From an uncultured Candidatus Melainabacteria bacterium (GTDB lineage: Bacteria > Cyanobacteriota > Vampirovibrionia > Gastranaerophilales > Gastranaerophilaceae), in assembly GCA_947090755.1 (NCBI GenBank), contig CAMUPF010000002.1:1-64000 (forward strand): 64,000 bases of DNA, in the 5' to 3' direction. The notes beneath the pieces were generated by a model. That model was not told where the DNA came from and made no database searches. It was given only the letters and a program-made list of their open reading frames with translations. Positions 39,901 through 46,591 of the stretch are shown one piece after another; the first letter of the stretch is position 1; each line of letters begins with the position of its first letter. A program made the position numbers and the translations under genes.

Positions 39901-41388
39901 GACAAAATTGAATATTCTTCTGACAAAGAAAAACAACCATCTTTTGTAGGTTTCGTTGCACAAAGTGACAGCCTTGCTTCCGGCAGTGCACTTGCAGGTT
40001 CAAACACGACTTCCACGCAGCCACAAGAAAATAACAATCAAGGTAACGGCGCAAGCATTATGGCATTGAAGAATGCACAAAACAAGAAAAAAGCAGCGCA
40101 AAAGAAACAACAAAATAAAACCACAAGTGCAAACCCTGCCGGCAATACAGCCCCACAACAAGATGAAAAACAAATCATTACAGCAAACAGAACTACTGAA
40201 AAACCATTTGATATCAATTCAATGGACGGCGGCAACGATAAAGTACAAGGTTTAAGGCAAAGTGCAGAAGCTCTCAGAGCACAAGCATTTCATAAACAAG
40301 CACGGTTGCGCGATATGTATATTCGCGCTAACAACAATGCTATGCAAAGAATTGCAGAAGAAGCACGCATTCAAGCAGAAAATGCAAGAAAACAACGTTT
40401 AGCACAGGAAAAACAAGAACGTATCGCTAAAATCAAACAATATGCAGGCTATGTTCAAGGCATTGGCAGCTTGACAACGACAGCCGGTATGATTGTTGAA
40501 AAATGCGGTACTGCACAAGTTTCAGCCGGTACTGCTCAGGTCACCGCAGGTACATCACAGATGACAGCAGGTCTTACACAAGTCACAACAGGCACAGTGC
40601 AAGTTACTACGGGTACTACAATGGTTACAACCGGTACCGCACAAGTAACCGCCGGAACGACTCAAATAACAACCGGTACAGGTCAGGTAACGTCCGGTAC
40701 AAGTATGATTTCATCAGGTACGACAATGATTTCAACCGGAACTCCTATGTTATCAAACCCATTTACAGCAGCTGCCGGCGCTGCATTAGTAGCAGGCGGT
40801 ACGACTATGGTTGTTAATGGTTCAAGCTTAGTCGCAACCGGAACAGCGATGATTGCCACGGGAGGAACACAAATCGCAACCGGTACTTCAAATATCGCAA
40901 CCGGTACTTCAAATATCGCAACCGGTAGTGCTAATATAAGTTCAGGCAGTGCCCAAATTTCAGCCGGATCTGCACAGATAATCACCGGTACTGCGCAGAT
41001 TGCAAGCGGTACTAGCTTAGTTGCAACCGGTGCTACTTTACAAACTATCGGTACAATTGTGACCGCGGCCGGCGCCGCTACAAGCGCCGGCGCTGATATC
41101 GCTAACGGCAACATACTCGGCGGTATTGCTTCAATCGTTGGTGCAGCAGCTTCTGTCGTCGGTTGCGCCGCTCCTGTTTCTCAATTAGGAAACGCCGCTA
41201 TGCAACTCGGTTCTCAAGGTATTGCAGTAGCCGGTCAACTCACCACTTCCGGCGCGGGTCAAGACAACGGTAACCAGCAACAAGACCAGAAGAAAAAGAA
41301 AAAATTCAAACAAAACGCAAGAACTCAAGGTATTATGGACAAAGCCGCACAACAAAAACAAGCCGTTGGCAACAGATTCAACAAATAA
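36988..41388 (+). CDS. Very large lineage-specific repeat protein
   Basis: 1466 residues from the ATG at 36988 (SD AAAGGA; an upstream TTG at 36970 has none). Order: a folded, acidic N-terminal part (1-330); Glu/Thr/Val-rich spacer (about 370-460); helical segments; two hydrophobic stretches (about 610-665); a Lys/Asp heptad block KKTDKKLKKNDKKL (about 757-785); Gln/Pro/Lys-rich linkers; and a long Gly/Thr repeat region (about 1174-1355) of 7-residue units such as TGTAQVT, with a glycine- and alanine-rich hydrophobic end before a basic tail. No signal peptide. The repeats could form a beta-solenoid or membrane-inserting structure. No family recognised. Confidence 0.8.
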   Translation: MSIDARVKAIIENRKNNFYDLFDEFKDEDVNYFDGYSEPKFDFEAGSDEEKIYNQKMARFKALSARIESNANIYYTDDESSDFFGYSYEEIIGMANNGTVIPDEVLSWAYSMAEKNPQGETTDTAEDTNDAQELYKALKQNPKLNIKTITRIFASKCIEQEDELEAYLDEIAPIEREMESARVEAETQRADALIKIKDLAKEWKDLKSKVEGGEELSAEEQARFEELKDEFGAEDKKYQKAIDSATKNFTKIGERLTFVTGKADTTFDFGEQTVEVAKELSEFEKTHKRTGIFGGMIAMGIAGVLGIDGFGGVKRFSEIATTIGTNTQFFAEDVNDVINEVQLLMDDVADTAKFDINDPSHKVEPLTNDPSIDVPELKTVTKPKGVGTEEVSSESEEEEPVEGEEVVEDATTEQPVEENVENPEGETETTEETDENSEPEEPVEEDPRTKEQQLIEEMNLQNEKLSQIKPVIKADGKTSTALGIENVKKTKELEPQIPQITEEAIAVARAKRDKEAEAKNNAGTASSELEAQGQTEQIAEGTQELEEDKKEKETIFDQYNNDFQQDKAKNAQFSQDIQNSNTESNTGLELGAQGSATGMERTNIGAGEIATGTMLLMNWMNPVSIMLGRKLIKLGKEDTALGGSLLGSGLALTVNSGVTMAVNSVASDSVAASNEKTDESAAIVKGFETDVNAAVEEQLEQDKEAEEAKETEQPDDKKAGKEEDKEVTPEDSGDAVGDAEDEQENAENENEKNEKIAKKTDKKLKKNDKKLKKTDKQAKKSDKEAKLEDKKGVQSGKQGEEEAKKSNTDEANGSAEKTTEDLAETAVISEEVTQLATEAEQEANDLQKASAEALSENQAIVTEMGIINNELQQDDAKLKDIENQIQQESNKLAEDNAQPAQQPQPQPVQQPKKAPKKQPQKPAEEKETPAEKAENAKIEADIKKAKKQSNAQAPKKAPAQTTQPETAPEGSDKIEYSSDKEKQPSFVGFVAQSDSLASGSALAGSNTTSTQPQENNNQGNGASIMALKNAQNKKKAAQKKQQNKTTSANPAGNTAPQQDEKQIITANRTTEKPFDINSMDGGNDKVQGLRQSAEALRAQAFHKQARLRDMYIRANNNAMQRIAEEARIQAENARKQRLAQEKQERIAKIKQYAGYVQGIGSLTTTAGMIVEKCGTAQVSAGTAQVTAGTSQMTAGLTQVTTGTVQVTTGTTMVTTGTAQVTAGTTQITTGTGQVTSGTSMISSGTTMISTGTPMLSNPFTAAAGAALVAGGTTMVVNGSSLVATGTAMIATGGTQIATGTSNIATGTSNIATGSANISSGSAQISAGSAQIITGTAQIASGTSLVATGATLQTIGTIVTAAGAATSAGADIANGNILGGIASIVGAAASVVGCAAPVSQLGNAAMQLGSQGIAVAGQLTTSGAGQDNGNQQQDQKKKKKFKQNARTQGIMDKAAQQKQAVGNRFNK
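40506..41060 (+). repeat. Tandem 21-bp repeats encoding Gly/Thr heptapeptides
   Basis: About 25 imperfect units, broken once (about 40740-40830) by a unique stretch. Units read as TGTxxVT / AGTxQIT / GTSNIAT. Two adjacent units (about 40880-40920) are identical at the DNA level, showing recent duplication. Confidence 0.85.
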
Positions 41389-41417
41389 TTGTAATTTTCA
41401 TAAACTTATAGTATACT
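41389..41417 (+). promoter_or_regulatory. Promoter of the micropeptide mRNA
   Basis: TTGTAA (41389-41394), 17 bases, TATACT (41412-41417). It starts one base after the stop of the large repeat gene. Predicted transcription start is about 41424. Confidence 0.6.
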
Positions 41418-41438
41418 TGCAATACGGGTAAGTACCTA

Positions 41439-41491
41439 CACTTCCTCTGACACACGCGATTATATGAAGAAATCGGTCAGTAAAGGAGGTG
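41439..41491 (+). promoter_or_regulatory. Leader hairpin that buries the micropeptide SD
   Basis: CACTTCCT (41439-41446) pairs with AGGAGGTG (41484-41491), the SD itself, with one G-U pair. The helix continues after a 3-base bulge with CTGAC/GTCAG (41447-41451, 41476-41480) and CGATT/AATCG (41457-41461, 41471-41475). The apical loop is ATATGAAGA (41462-41470). Full-length mRNA should therefore be translated poorly. Confidence 0.65.
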
Positions 41492-41497
41492 GTTAAA

Positions 41498-41596
41498 TTG
41501 AGATTAAGGTTTGAAAAATTTTTGTACCTTTTATGCAAAGTGTACAAAAAAAGATTTCCAGTCCTAGAACTACTGGAAATCTTTTTAGAACATTAA
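41498..41596 (+). CDS. 32-residue micropeptide, TTG start, antisense to a small RNA
   Basis: Begins MRLRFEKFLYLLCKVY and ends LLEIFLEH. It is amphipathic and positively charged, with two hydrophobic clusters (FLYLLCKVY and FPVLELLEIFL). The AAAGGAGGTG before it is nearly a perfect match to the 16S 3' end, 6 bases from the TTG. The second half of the frame encodes the hairpin that also serves as terminator on both strands, so a plus-strand transcript could end just before the stop codon. Together with SD occlusion and an antisense RNA this resembles a type I toxin gene. Coding status is unproven, and the plus transcript could instead be a non-coding RNA. Confidence 0.5.
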   Translation: MRLRFEKFLYLLCKVYKKRFPVLELLEIFLEH

Positions 41597-41657
41597 ACTC
41601 ATAGGGTATGAAGTGAGTCCTTAAACTATGGTTTAGTCTTTAAGGGCTCATCCCTAT
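41546..41657 (-). ncRNA. Small antisense RNA of about 112 nt
   Basis: Driven by a consensus promoter (41692-41664) and ended by the terminator at 41585-41546. The predicted 5' end AUAGGG pairs with CCCUAU (41606-41601), enclosing an inner stem GAGCCCUUAAA/UUUAAGGACUC with one C-A mismatch. The unpaired side strand contains ACUUCAUA. The last 50 bases are antisense to the 32-codon frame. It is not a known family that I recognise. Position and structure suggest an RNA antitoxin or a regulatory RNA. Confidence 0.65.
41551..41587. terminator. Bidirectional terminator shared by the convergent RNAs
   Basis: AAAGATTTCCAGT and ACTGGAAATCTTT form a 13-bp perfect stem with a 9-base loop. The minus strand is followed by seven T, the plus strand by five T. 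Confidence 0.85.
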
Positions 41658-41663
41658 ACGTAT

Positions 41664-41692
41664 ATTATTTACTATTTTAAAGCGCTTGTCAA
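41664..41692 (-). promoter_or_regulatory. Consensus promoter of the small antisense RNA
   Basis: On the minus strand TTGACA (41692-41687), exactly 17 bases, AATAAT (41669-41664). It starts 8 bases after the mtnA stop. The same -35/-10 pair occurs in pilin-like copy 2. Confidence 0.75.
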
Positions 41693-41700
41693 GCCCTATG

Positions 41701-42759
41701 TTAAACTTTAAACGCTTCTGCGATAGATTTTTTGTAATCAGGCCGCAAAATACCTTTTTCAGTTATGATTCCGGCAATCAATTCGTGCGGTGTCACGTCG
41801 AAGCCAGGATTAATAACATTAACCTCTTTTGCGCAGATGATTTTTCCGTTAATATGCGTAACTTCTTCTCTGTCGCGCTCTTCTATTACAATCTCGTCGC
41901 CGCTTGCAATTGATGTGTCAATTGTGGAAAGCGGAGCCGCCACGTAAAACGGTACATTATGATATTTTGCCGCAATCGCAACTGTGTAAGTGCCGATTTT
42001 ATTTGCAGCGTCGCCGTTTGCAGCTATTCTATCCGCGCCTACAACTACCATATCAATCATACCTTTTTTCATAAAATATGAACACATTCCGTCTGTAATC
42101 AAAGTCGTCGGGATTCCATCCATTGTGAGTTCGAATGTGGTAATCCTTGCGCCCTGCTGACGCGGTCTTGTTTCATCCGCAAAGACCTGAACCGTATTGT
42201 CTTTTGCATAAGCAGAACGAACAACCCCCAGAGCCGTTCCATAACCAACGGTTGCGAGAGCACCTGCGTTACAATGGGTTAAAATCGTTGCGCCTTTCGG
42301 AACAACCTCCGCGCCATAATCGCCGATTTTTTTATTTATCGCAATGTCATCGTTTTCCATCTGAATCGCATTAACTTTTAATTCCTCAATTATGCCTGCG
42401 ACATCCTTTGTTGAATTGCTAATAACTTCTTTTTGTTTTTTAACCGCCCACATCAGGTTAACCGCAGTAGGGCGTGAAGTTGCCATATAATCAGCTTTTT
42501 TCAACAGTTCCGCCACGAACTCATCACGTGAAAGACCTTTTTGTGCCAGTTCCTGCGCGAACAAAATTACGCCGTGAGCACCTGCGATTCCGATAGCCGG
42601 CGCGCCGCGGACTATCATTGTTCTTATAGCCTGAAACATATCCTCGCCCGTTGTTATATTCACATACTTAAACTCGTGCGGGATAACAGTCTGATCTACC
42701 ATTTTTGAATAAGTATCAACCCATTCAATCGTTTTTATTTTTGAATTAAATTCCGTCAT
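41701..42759 (-). CDS. mtnA: Methylthioribose-1-phosphate isomerase
   Basis: 352 residues. Converts 5-methylthioribose-1-phosphate to the ribulose form in methionine salvage. Signatures: MIVRGAPAIGIAGAHG, the catalytic Cys in LTHCNAGALATVGYGTALG, and GADRIAANGDAANKIGTY with the catalytic Asp. SD AGGAGA. Its start overlaps the end of the membrane gene by 14 bases. No other salvage gene is nearby. Confidence 0.94.
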   Translation of the reverse strand: MTEFNSKIKTIEWVDTYSKMVDQTVIPHEFKYVNITTGEDMFQAIRTMIVRGAPAIGIAGAHGVILFAQELAQKGLSRDEFVAELLKKADYMATSRPTAVNLMWAVKKQKEVISNSTKDVAGIIEELKVNAIQMENDDIAINKKIGDYGAEVVPKGATILTHCNAGALATVGYGTALGVVRSAYAKDNTVQVFADETRPRQQGARITTFELTMDGIPTTLITDGMCSYFMKKGMIDMVVVGADRIAANGDAANKIGTYTVAIAAKYHNVPFYVAAPLSTIDTSIASGDEIVIEERDREEVTHINGKIICAKEVNVINPGFDVTPHELIAGIITEKGILRPDYKKSIAEAFKV

Positions 42760-43198
42760 TTTTCTCTCCTGTAAAACTACTTATCACATAGTAATACAAA
42801 AGAGAAGAAAATGCATTAAAAATGACACTTACTGATGAAATAAAAATTGTAAACATAACAAGCAGGCCGACAGTAATGTTATGCAGAATCAGCACGAATC
42901 CCCCAAGATAGCCGATAGGGAAAAAGTAACTTATGACAAACACAAGCGGCAGAAACACTAAAGAAAATGCCATATAAGAAATAAAACCGCTCAATGCACC
43001 TGTGATAAGACTTTCCTTAACACTAGTCATCGTATCAAACCCGTATTTTCGCAAAAGGATTATAACAGGCAGGCACGCGCAGGTCATAAGAATAAAAACC
43101 GCTAACTTAACAACAACCGGAATCAACGACACAAATGCAAGAACCACCCCTAAAAGTGCACTCAAAATAATTATATTTCTTACTGTAAGTTTATTCAT
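42746..43198 (-). CDS. Hypothetical integral membrane protein
   Basis: 150 residues with four to five membrane helices (about 7-28, 28-48, 65-95, 100-130) and few charged residues between them. Only 8 bases separate it from the upstream TPR gene and it overlaps mtnA, so it belongs to the ruvC-mtnA operon. No family recognised. Confidence 0.75.
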   Translation of the reverse strand: MNKLTVRNIIILSALLGVVLAFVSLIPVVVKLAVFILMTCACLPVIILLRKYGFDTMTSVKESLITGALSGFISYMAFSLVFLPLVFVISYFFPIGYLGGFVLILHNITVGLLVMFTIFISSVSVIFNAFSSLLYYYVISSFTGEKNDGI

Positions 43199-43206
43199 TT
43201 CAAGTC

Positions 43207-44946
43207 CTATTCAAATGTAAACGGCGGATTATTCGGATATTTTTCTTTTGCTTCCTGTGCCAACTCTTGTAATTTCGTAAATTGTTGGGTCTTATAATAA
43301 ATTTGTGCCAGAAGCGAATAATCCATAAGCCCGCCGAATTCCTCTACGGATTGCTCCATAAATCCTTGCGCTCCGGCATAATCTTCATTCAAGAATCTTG
43401 TATAAGCAACAAGATACTGACTATCTTTATTTTTTGACAAGGAATATGCTTTATCGGCGCATTTTTGTGCATCTGTATTATTGCCAACCTTCACATAAAC
43501 CCCCGTAAGGTTCATAAGAAGTCTGTAAAAAGTTTCTTTTGATTCTACAAACTGGATAGCTTTTTGATAAGCCTGTAACGCATCGGCGTATTTACCCTGT
43601 TGATAATATATAAAACCAAGGTTAAAATATACGCTAAAAATACTTTGTTTTTTATTTAAAGTTTTAAGTGAAAGTTTATAAGCCTCAATTGCCTCCAGAT
43701 ATCTTTGCTGAGAACTATATGTGTCACCCACACGCGCATAAACTTTAGCCTTAAATTCCGCGTCATTTAACAGAACTATACTTCTTGAATAAACAGCCAG
43801 CGCTTCGTCGTATTTCTCATGTTCACTGTAATAATTCGCAAGCGCGATATGCAATGCCGGAACATCCGGAGAGCGTTCGATATTATACAAAATCGCTTTT
43901 TCTGAGGTTGGTGTACGTTCAAAAGTGTCACCCCAAACTTCTTCAGGACGAATAAGTTTTCTTAACTGTTCTTCAGAAAACTCTTGATTTGTTTTATCCG
44001 GTAATACTGAATAAATAAGTTTTAAAGTATTAACATCAGCAACATTAATTTCAGGTCTTACGCTTTCGTTTTTGTTCGGTGCCGGATAGTAGAGAATTTT
44101 ATCCTGAAATTTTCCGCTGTGTCCGCGAAGGCCCAACGAATGGCCAATTTCACGTAATGCAAATGCATAAACGAGGTCTTCTGCGTAAACCTCTCCGTTA
44201 CAATCCTTGTATGTTAATTCAATATTAGATTTGGTAATTTTTCCGGTTTGGTCATAAGAGAAATATTGTTTTGAAGTCAAAGATGACTGATTACTATCGC
44301 AGGTACGGTAAAAATCTGCCGGATAAGTACAAACTATATTAGCCTTCTCTGGGCTGTCCACGAACGCAAAAGCAATGAACCCGCCGGTCGTATCCTGCCA
44401 TTTAACAAACGCATTTTTCAACTCATTTATATGGGAAGCAGGAACTTCCGGATTTTTTTGGATATAAACTTTTAACGGAAACGTTTCAGGATTCCAGCGT
44501 TCAAGGGTACCGTAAGAAAGCACGCTGTCAATGTAATTTTCTCCAACTTTCTGGTTAATTATCTGACGTTTTCTCAACTGAATTTCATCATTTTTCATCG
44601 TGGCAAAATATAAATTTTCAGGCATTTCCTTAACATTAACGGTAAATGCATGATTGCCGGCAGTTTCAGTTTTAACCTCTTCCTCATTAAGCATAATTGA
44701 AACATCACCATCGGCCGTGCTGTCGTTCAAATCCAAAAGTTCGCGAACTGCCTCGTCACCGGAATCGTTATTGATAAAATCTTCGTTAATCATTTCGGTA
44801 TTTGCCGGTGTCTTCTTCTCCTCTTTTGGCATTACAAAACGCACAAGACTTATAAGACACCAGATTACGATAGCAATAAGCGAAACTATCGTCAGCCATT
44901 TTATCAATTTATTCAAACTATCTTCAAAATCATCACTGAAATTCAT
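43207..44946 (-). CDS. Membrane-anchored matrixin-like protein with TPR repeats
   Basis: 579 residues from the ATG at 44946 (SD GAGGA). One membrane helix (about 16-37) anchors it. Residues about 150-320 resemble a matrixin-type zinc peptidase domain, but the HExxHxxGxxH site reads REIGHSLGLRGH (265-276): the first zinc ligand is Arg (CGT), one transition from His. The protein may therefore be inactive or use another ligand. Residues about 375-579 carry five or six TPR units (EAIEAYKLSLKTL, DALQAYQKAIQFV). Probably a periplasmic scaffold or pseudo-peptidase. Confidence 0.8.
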   Translation of the reverse strand: MNFSDDFEDSLNKLIKWLTIVSLIAIVIWCLISLVRFVMPKEEKKTPANTEMINEDFINNDSGDEAVRELLDLNDSTADGDVSIMLNEEEVKTETAGNHAFTVNVKEMPENLYFATMKNDEIQLRKRQIINQKVGENYIDSVLSYGTLERWNPETFPLKVYIQKNPEVPASHINELKNAFVKWQDTTGGFIAFAFVDSPEKANIVCTYPADFYRTCDSNQSSLTSKQYFSYDQTGKITKSNIELTYKDCNGEVYAEDLVYAFALREIGHSLGLRGHSGKFQDKILYYPAPNKNESVRPEINVADVNTLKLIYSVLPDKTNQEFSEEQLRKLIRPEEVWGDTFERTPTSEKAILYNIERSPDVPALHIALANYYSEHEKYDEALAVYSRSIVLLNDAEFKAKVYARVGDTYSSQQRYLEAIEAYKLSLKTLNKKQSIFSVYFNLGFIYYQQGKYADALQAYQKAIQFVESKETFYRLLMNLTGVYVKVGNNTDAQKCADKAYSLSKNKDSQYLVAYTRFLNEDYAGAQGFMEQSVEEFGGLMDYSLLAQIYYKTQQFTKLQELAQEAKEKYPNNPPFTFE

Positions 44947-44956
44947 ACGTTCCTCA

Positions 44957-45424
44957 CTATATATTACGAGTATGACATATTGCAATCGCAATTGCATCAA
45001 TCGTATCGTCTAATTTTGGTAAATTTTCGGCGGCAAGAGAAATTTTCACCATTCTTTCAACCTCTTTTTTATCAGCCCTTCCATATCCGGTCAGGACCTG
45101 TTTTACCTCCATAGGCGTGTATTCGAAAATAGGAACCCCGAATTTTTCCAGAACCGTCAAAATCACTCCCCTTGCATGCGCAACAGGCATTACGGTTGTG
45201 CGGTTTCTGAAAAAAAACAATTTTTCAATCGCGGCAACATCCGGCTTGAACTTATTCACAATAACTTCCATATCATTACAAATTTCCAGAAGTCTTGCGG
45301 ATTCTCTCGCGCCTTTTTCCGTCCGGATTGAACCGGATGACACGAGTTTGACATCTGAACCGTCAACATCCAAAACGCCGTAACCAACTATAGCCATCCC
45401 CGGATCAATTCCTAGTATTCTCAT
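44957..45424 (-). CDS. ruvC: Crossover junction endodeoxyribonuclease RuvC
   Basis: 155 residues, normal length. The four acidic catalytic residues are visible: D7 (GIDPG), E67 (AAIEKLFF), and D140 and D143 near the end. Cuts Holliday junctions. The ATG has no SD; a TATAAT box with an extended TGG lies 7 bases upstream, so the mRNA should be leaderless. First gene of an operon running to mtnA; ruvA and ruvB are not in the window. Confidence 0.95.
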   Translation of the reverse strand: MRILGIDPGMAIVGYGVLDVDGSDVKLVSSGSIRTEKGARESARLLEICNDMEVIVNKFKPDVAAIEKLFFFRNRTTVMPVAHARGVILTVLEKFGVPIFEYTPMEVKQVLTGYGRADKKEVERMVKISLAAENLPKLDDTIDAIAIAICHTRNI

Positions 45425-45431
45425 GTTACAA

Positions 45432-45460
45432 ATTATACCAGATTTTCAACCATTATGCAA
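45432..45460 (-). promoter_or_regulatory. Leaderless promoter of ruvC
   Basis: On the minus strand TTGCAT (45460-45455), 17 bases ending TGG, TATAAT (45437-45432), then 7 bases to the ATG. Confidence 0.75.
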
Positions 45461-45517
45461 ATTTTTGAACTTTTTATTTTTTTCTGATATATTGAACTTG
45501 TTAGAAAGGAATGCAAT

Positions 45518-46525
45518 ATGAAAGAAATTATCGTATCAGGTATGAGATCTACCGGAAAATTACACCTCGGCCATTATCTGGGGGTTATTGATAACTGGGT
45601 AAAATTACAAGACCAGTATGAAAGCTACTTTTTTGTTGCGGACTGGCATGCTCTAACAACGAAATACGATAAAACAGAAAATTTAAAACAGGACGTTAAT
45701 GACGTTGTAATCGACTGGTTAGCCTCAGGCATAGACCCTGAAAAATCAACCATTTACGTACAATCACTTATTCCTGAAATCGCAGAATTAAATGTATACT
45801 TAAGTATGATTACACCTCAAAACTGGGTGGAGCGCGACCCGACCTTAAAAGATATGGCAAAAATTCTTCATTCAAAAGGCGAAGAAGGCTTAAACTCACA
45901 AATCAGTTACGGTCTGATGGGATATCCTGTTCTTATGAGTGCTGACATTATGGCGCTTAATGCACAAAAGGTTCCCGTCGGAATCGATCAGGTTGCACAC
46001 ATCGAAATCACACGTGATATCGCAAGAAGATTTAACAATATTTATAAAACGGATTTCTTCAACGAACCAACCCCTCTTTTGAATAAATGTTCTTTAATCT
46101 GCGGTCTTGACGGAAACAAAATGGGTAAATCTTTCAACAATGACATCAAAATTTCTGATACAGAAGAAGTTACGACCAAGAAAATTATGACTGCAATAAC
46201 GGACACAAACCGCGTAAGAAAAGACGATTTAGGCAACCCTGAAAACTGCCTTGTAGCATTCAAATACTGGCAAATTTTCGGAACAGAAGAACAAATTGCG
46301 CTCACAGATAAAGAATGCCGCGCAGCAGAGCGCGGTTGCGCACAATGCAAACGCGAACTTGCCAAAGTAATTAACGAACGCTTTGCTCCAATCCGTGAAC
46401 GCCGTCGCTATTACGAAGAACACCCTGAACTTGTCCGCGAAATAATCCAAACCGGAAGCGCAAGAGCCCGTAAAAAAATTCAGGAAGTCGTAGGAGAAGT
46501 CAGAAATATAATTGGAATGTATTAG
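45518..46525 (+). CDS. trpS: Tryptophanyl-tRNA synthetase
   Basis: 335 residues, class I synthetase. HIGH-type motif HLGHYLG and KMSKS-type motif KMGKS. Other TrpRS landmarks: GVDQVAHIEITRD-like GIDQVAHIEITRD, and a C-terminal Cys pair CAQC. Charges tRNA-Trp. SD AAAGGA with a TATATT -10 box upstream. Stands alone, convergent with the next gene. Confidence 0.96.
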   Translation: MKEIIVSGMRSTGKLHLGHYLGVIDNWVKLQDQYESYFFVADWHALTTKYDKTENLKQDVNDVVIDWLASGIDPEKSTIYVQSLIPEIAELNVYLSMITPQNWVERDPTLKDMAKILHSKGEEGLNSQISYGLMGYPVLMSADIMALNAQKVPVGIDQVAHIEITRDIARRFNNIYKTDFFNEPTPLLNKCSLICGLDGNKMGKSFNNDIKISDTEEVTTKKIMTAITDTNRVRKDDLGNPENCLVAFKYWQIFGTEEQIALTDKECRAAERGCAQCKRELAKVINERFAPIRERRRYYEEHPELVREIIQTGSARARKKIQEVVGEVRNIIGMY

Positions 46526-46591
46526 TAAAGGATTAAGATAACCTTAGATTTATAACATTAAAATAATGTTTCAATATTAATAAGTATATTA

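Noticed and set aside
37660-40240. Several long minus-strand open frames rich in Ser, Phe and Cys opposite the 1466-residue gene
   Set aside because: They mirror the Glu/Lys/Gln-rich codons of the plus-strand gene, have no SD and have low-complexity composition.
40506-41060. Regularly spaced repeats resembling a CRISPR array
   Set aside because: Units are 21 bases, in frame, without spacers of constant length, and encode a protein repeat.
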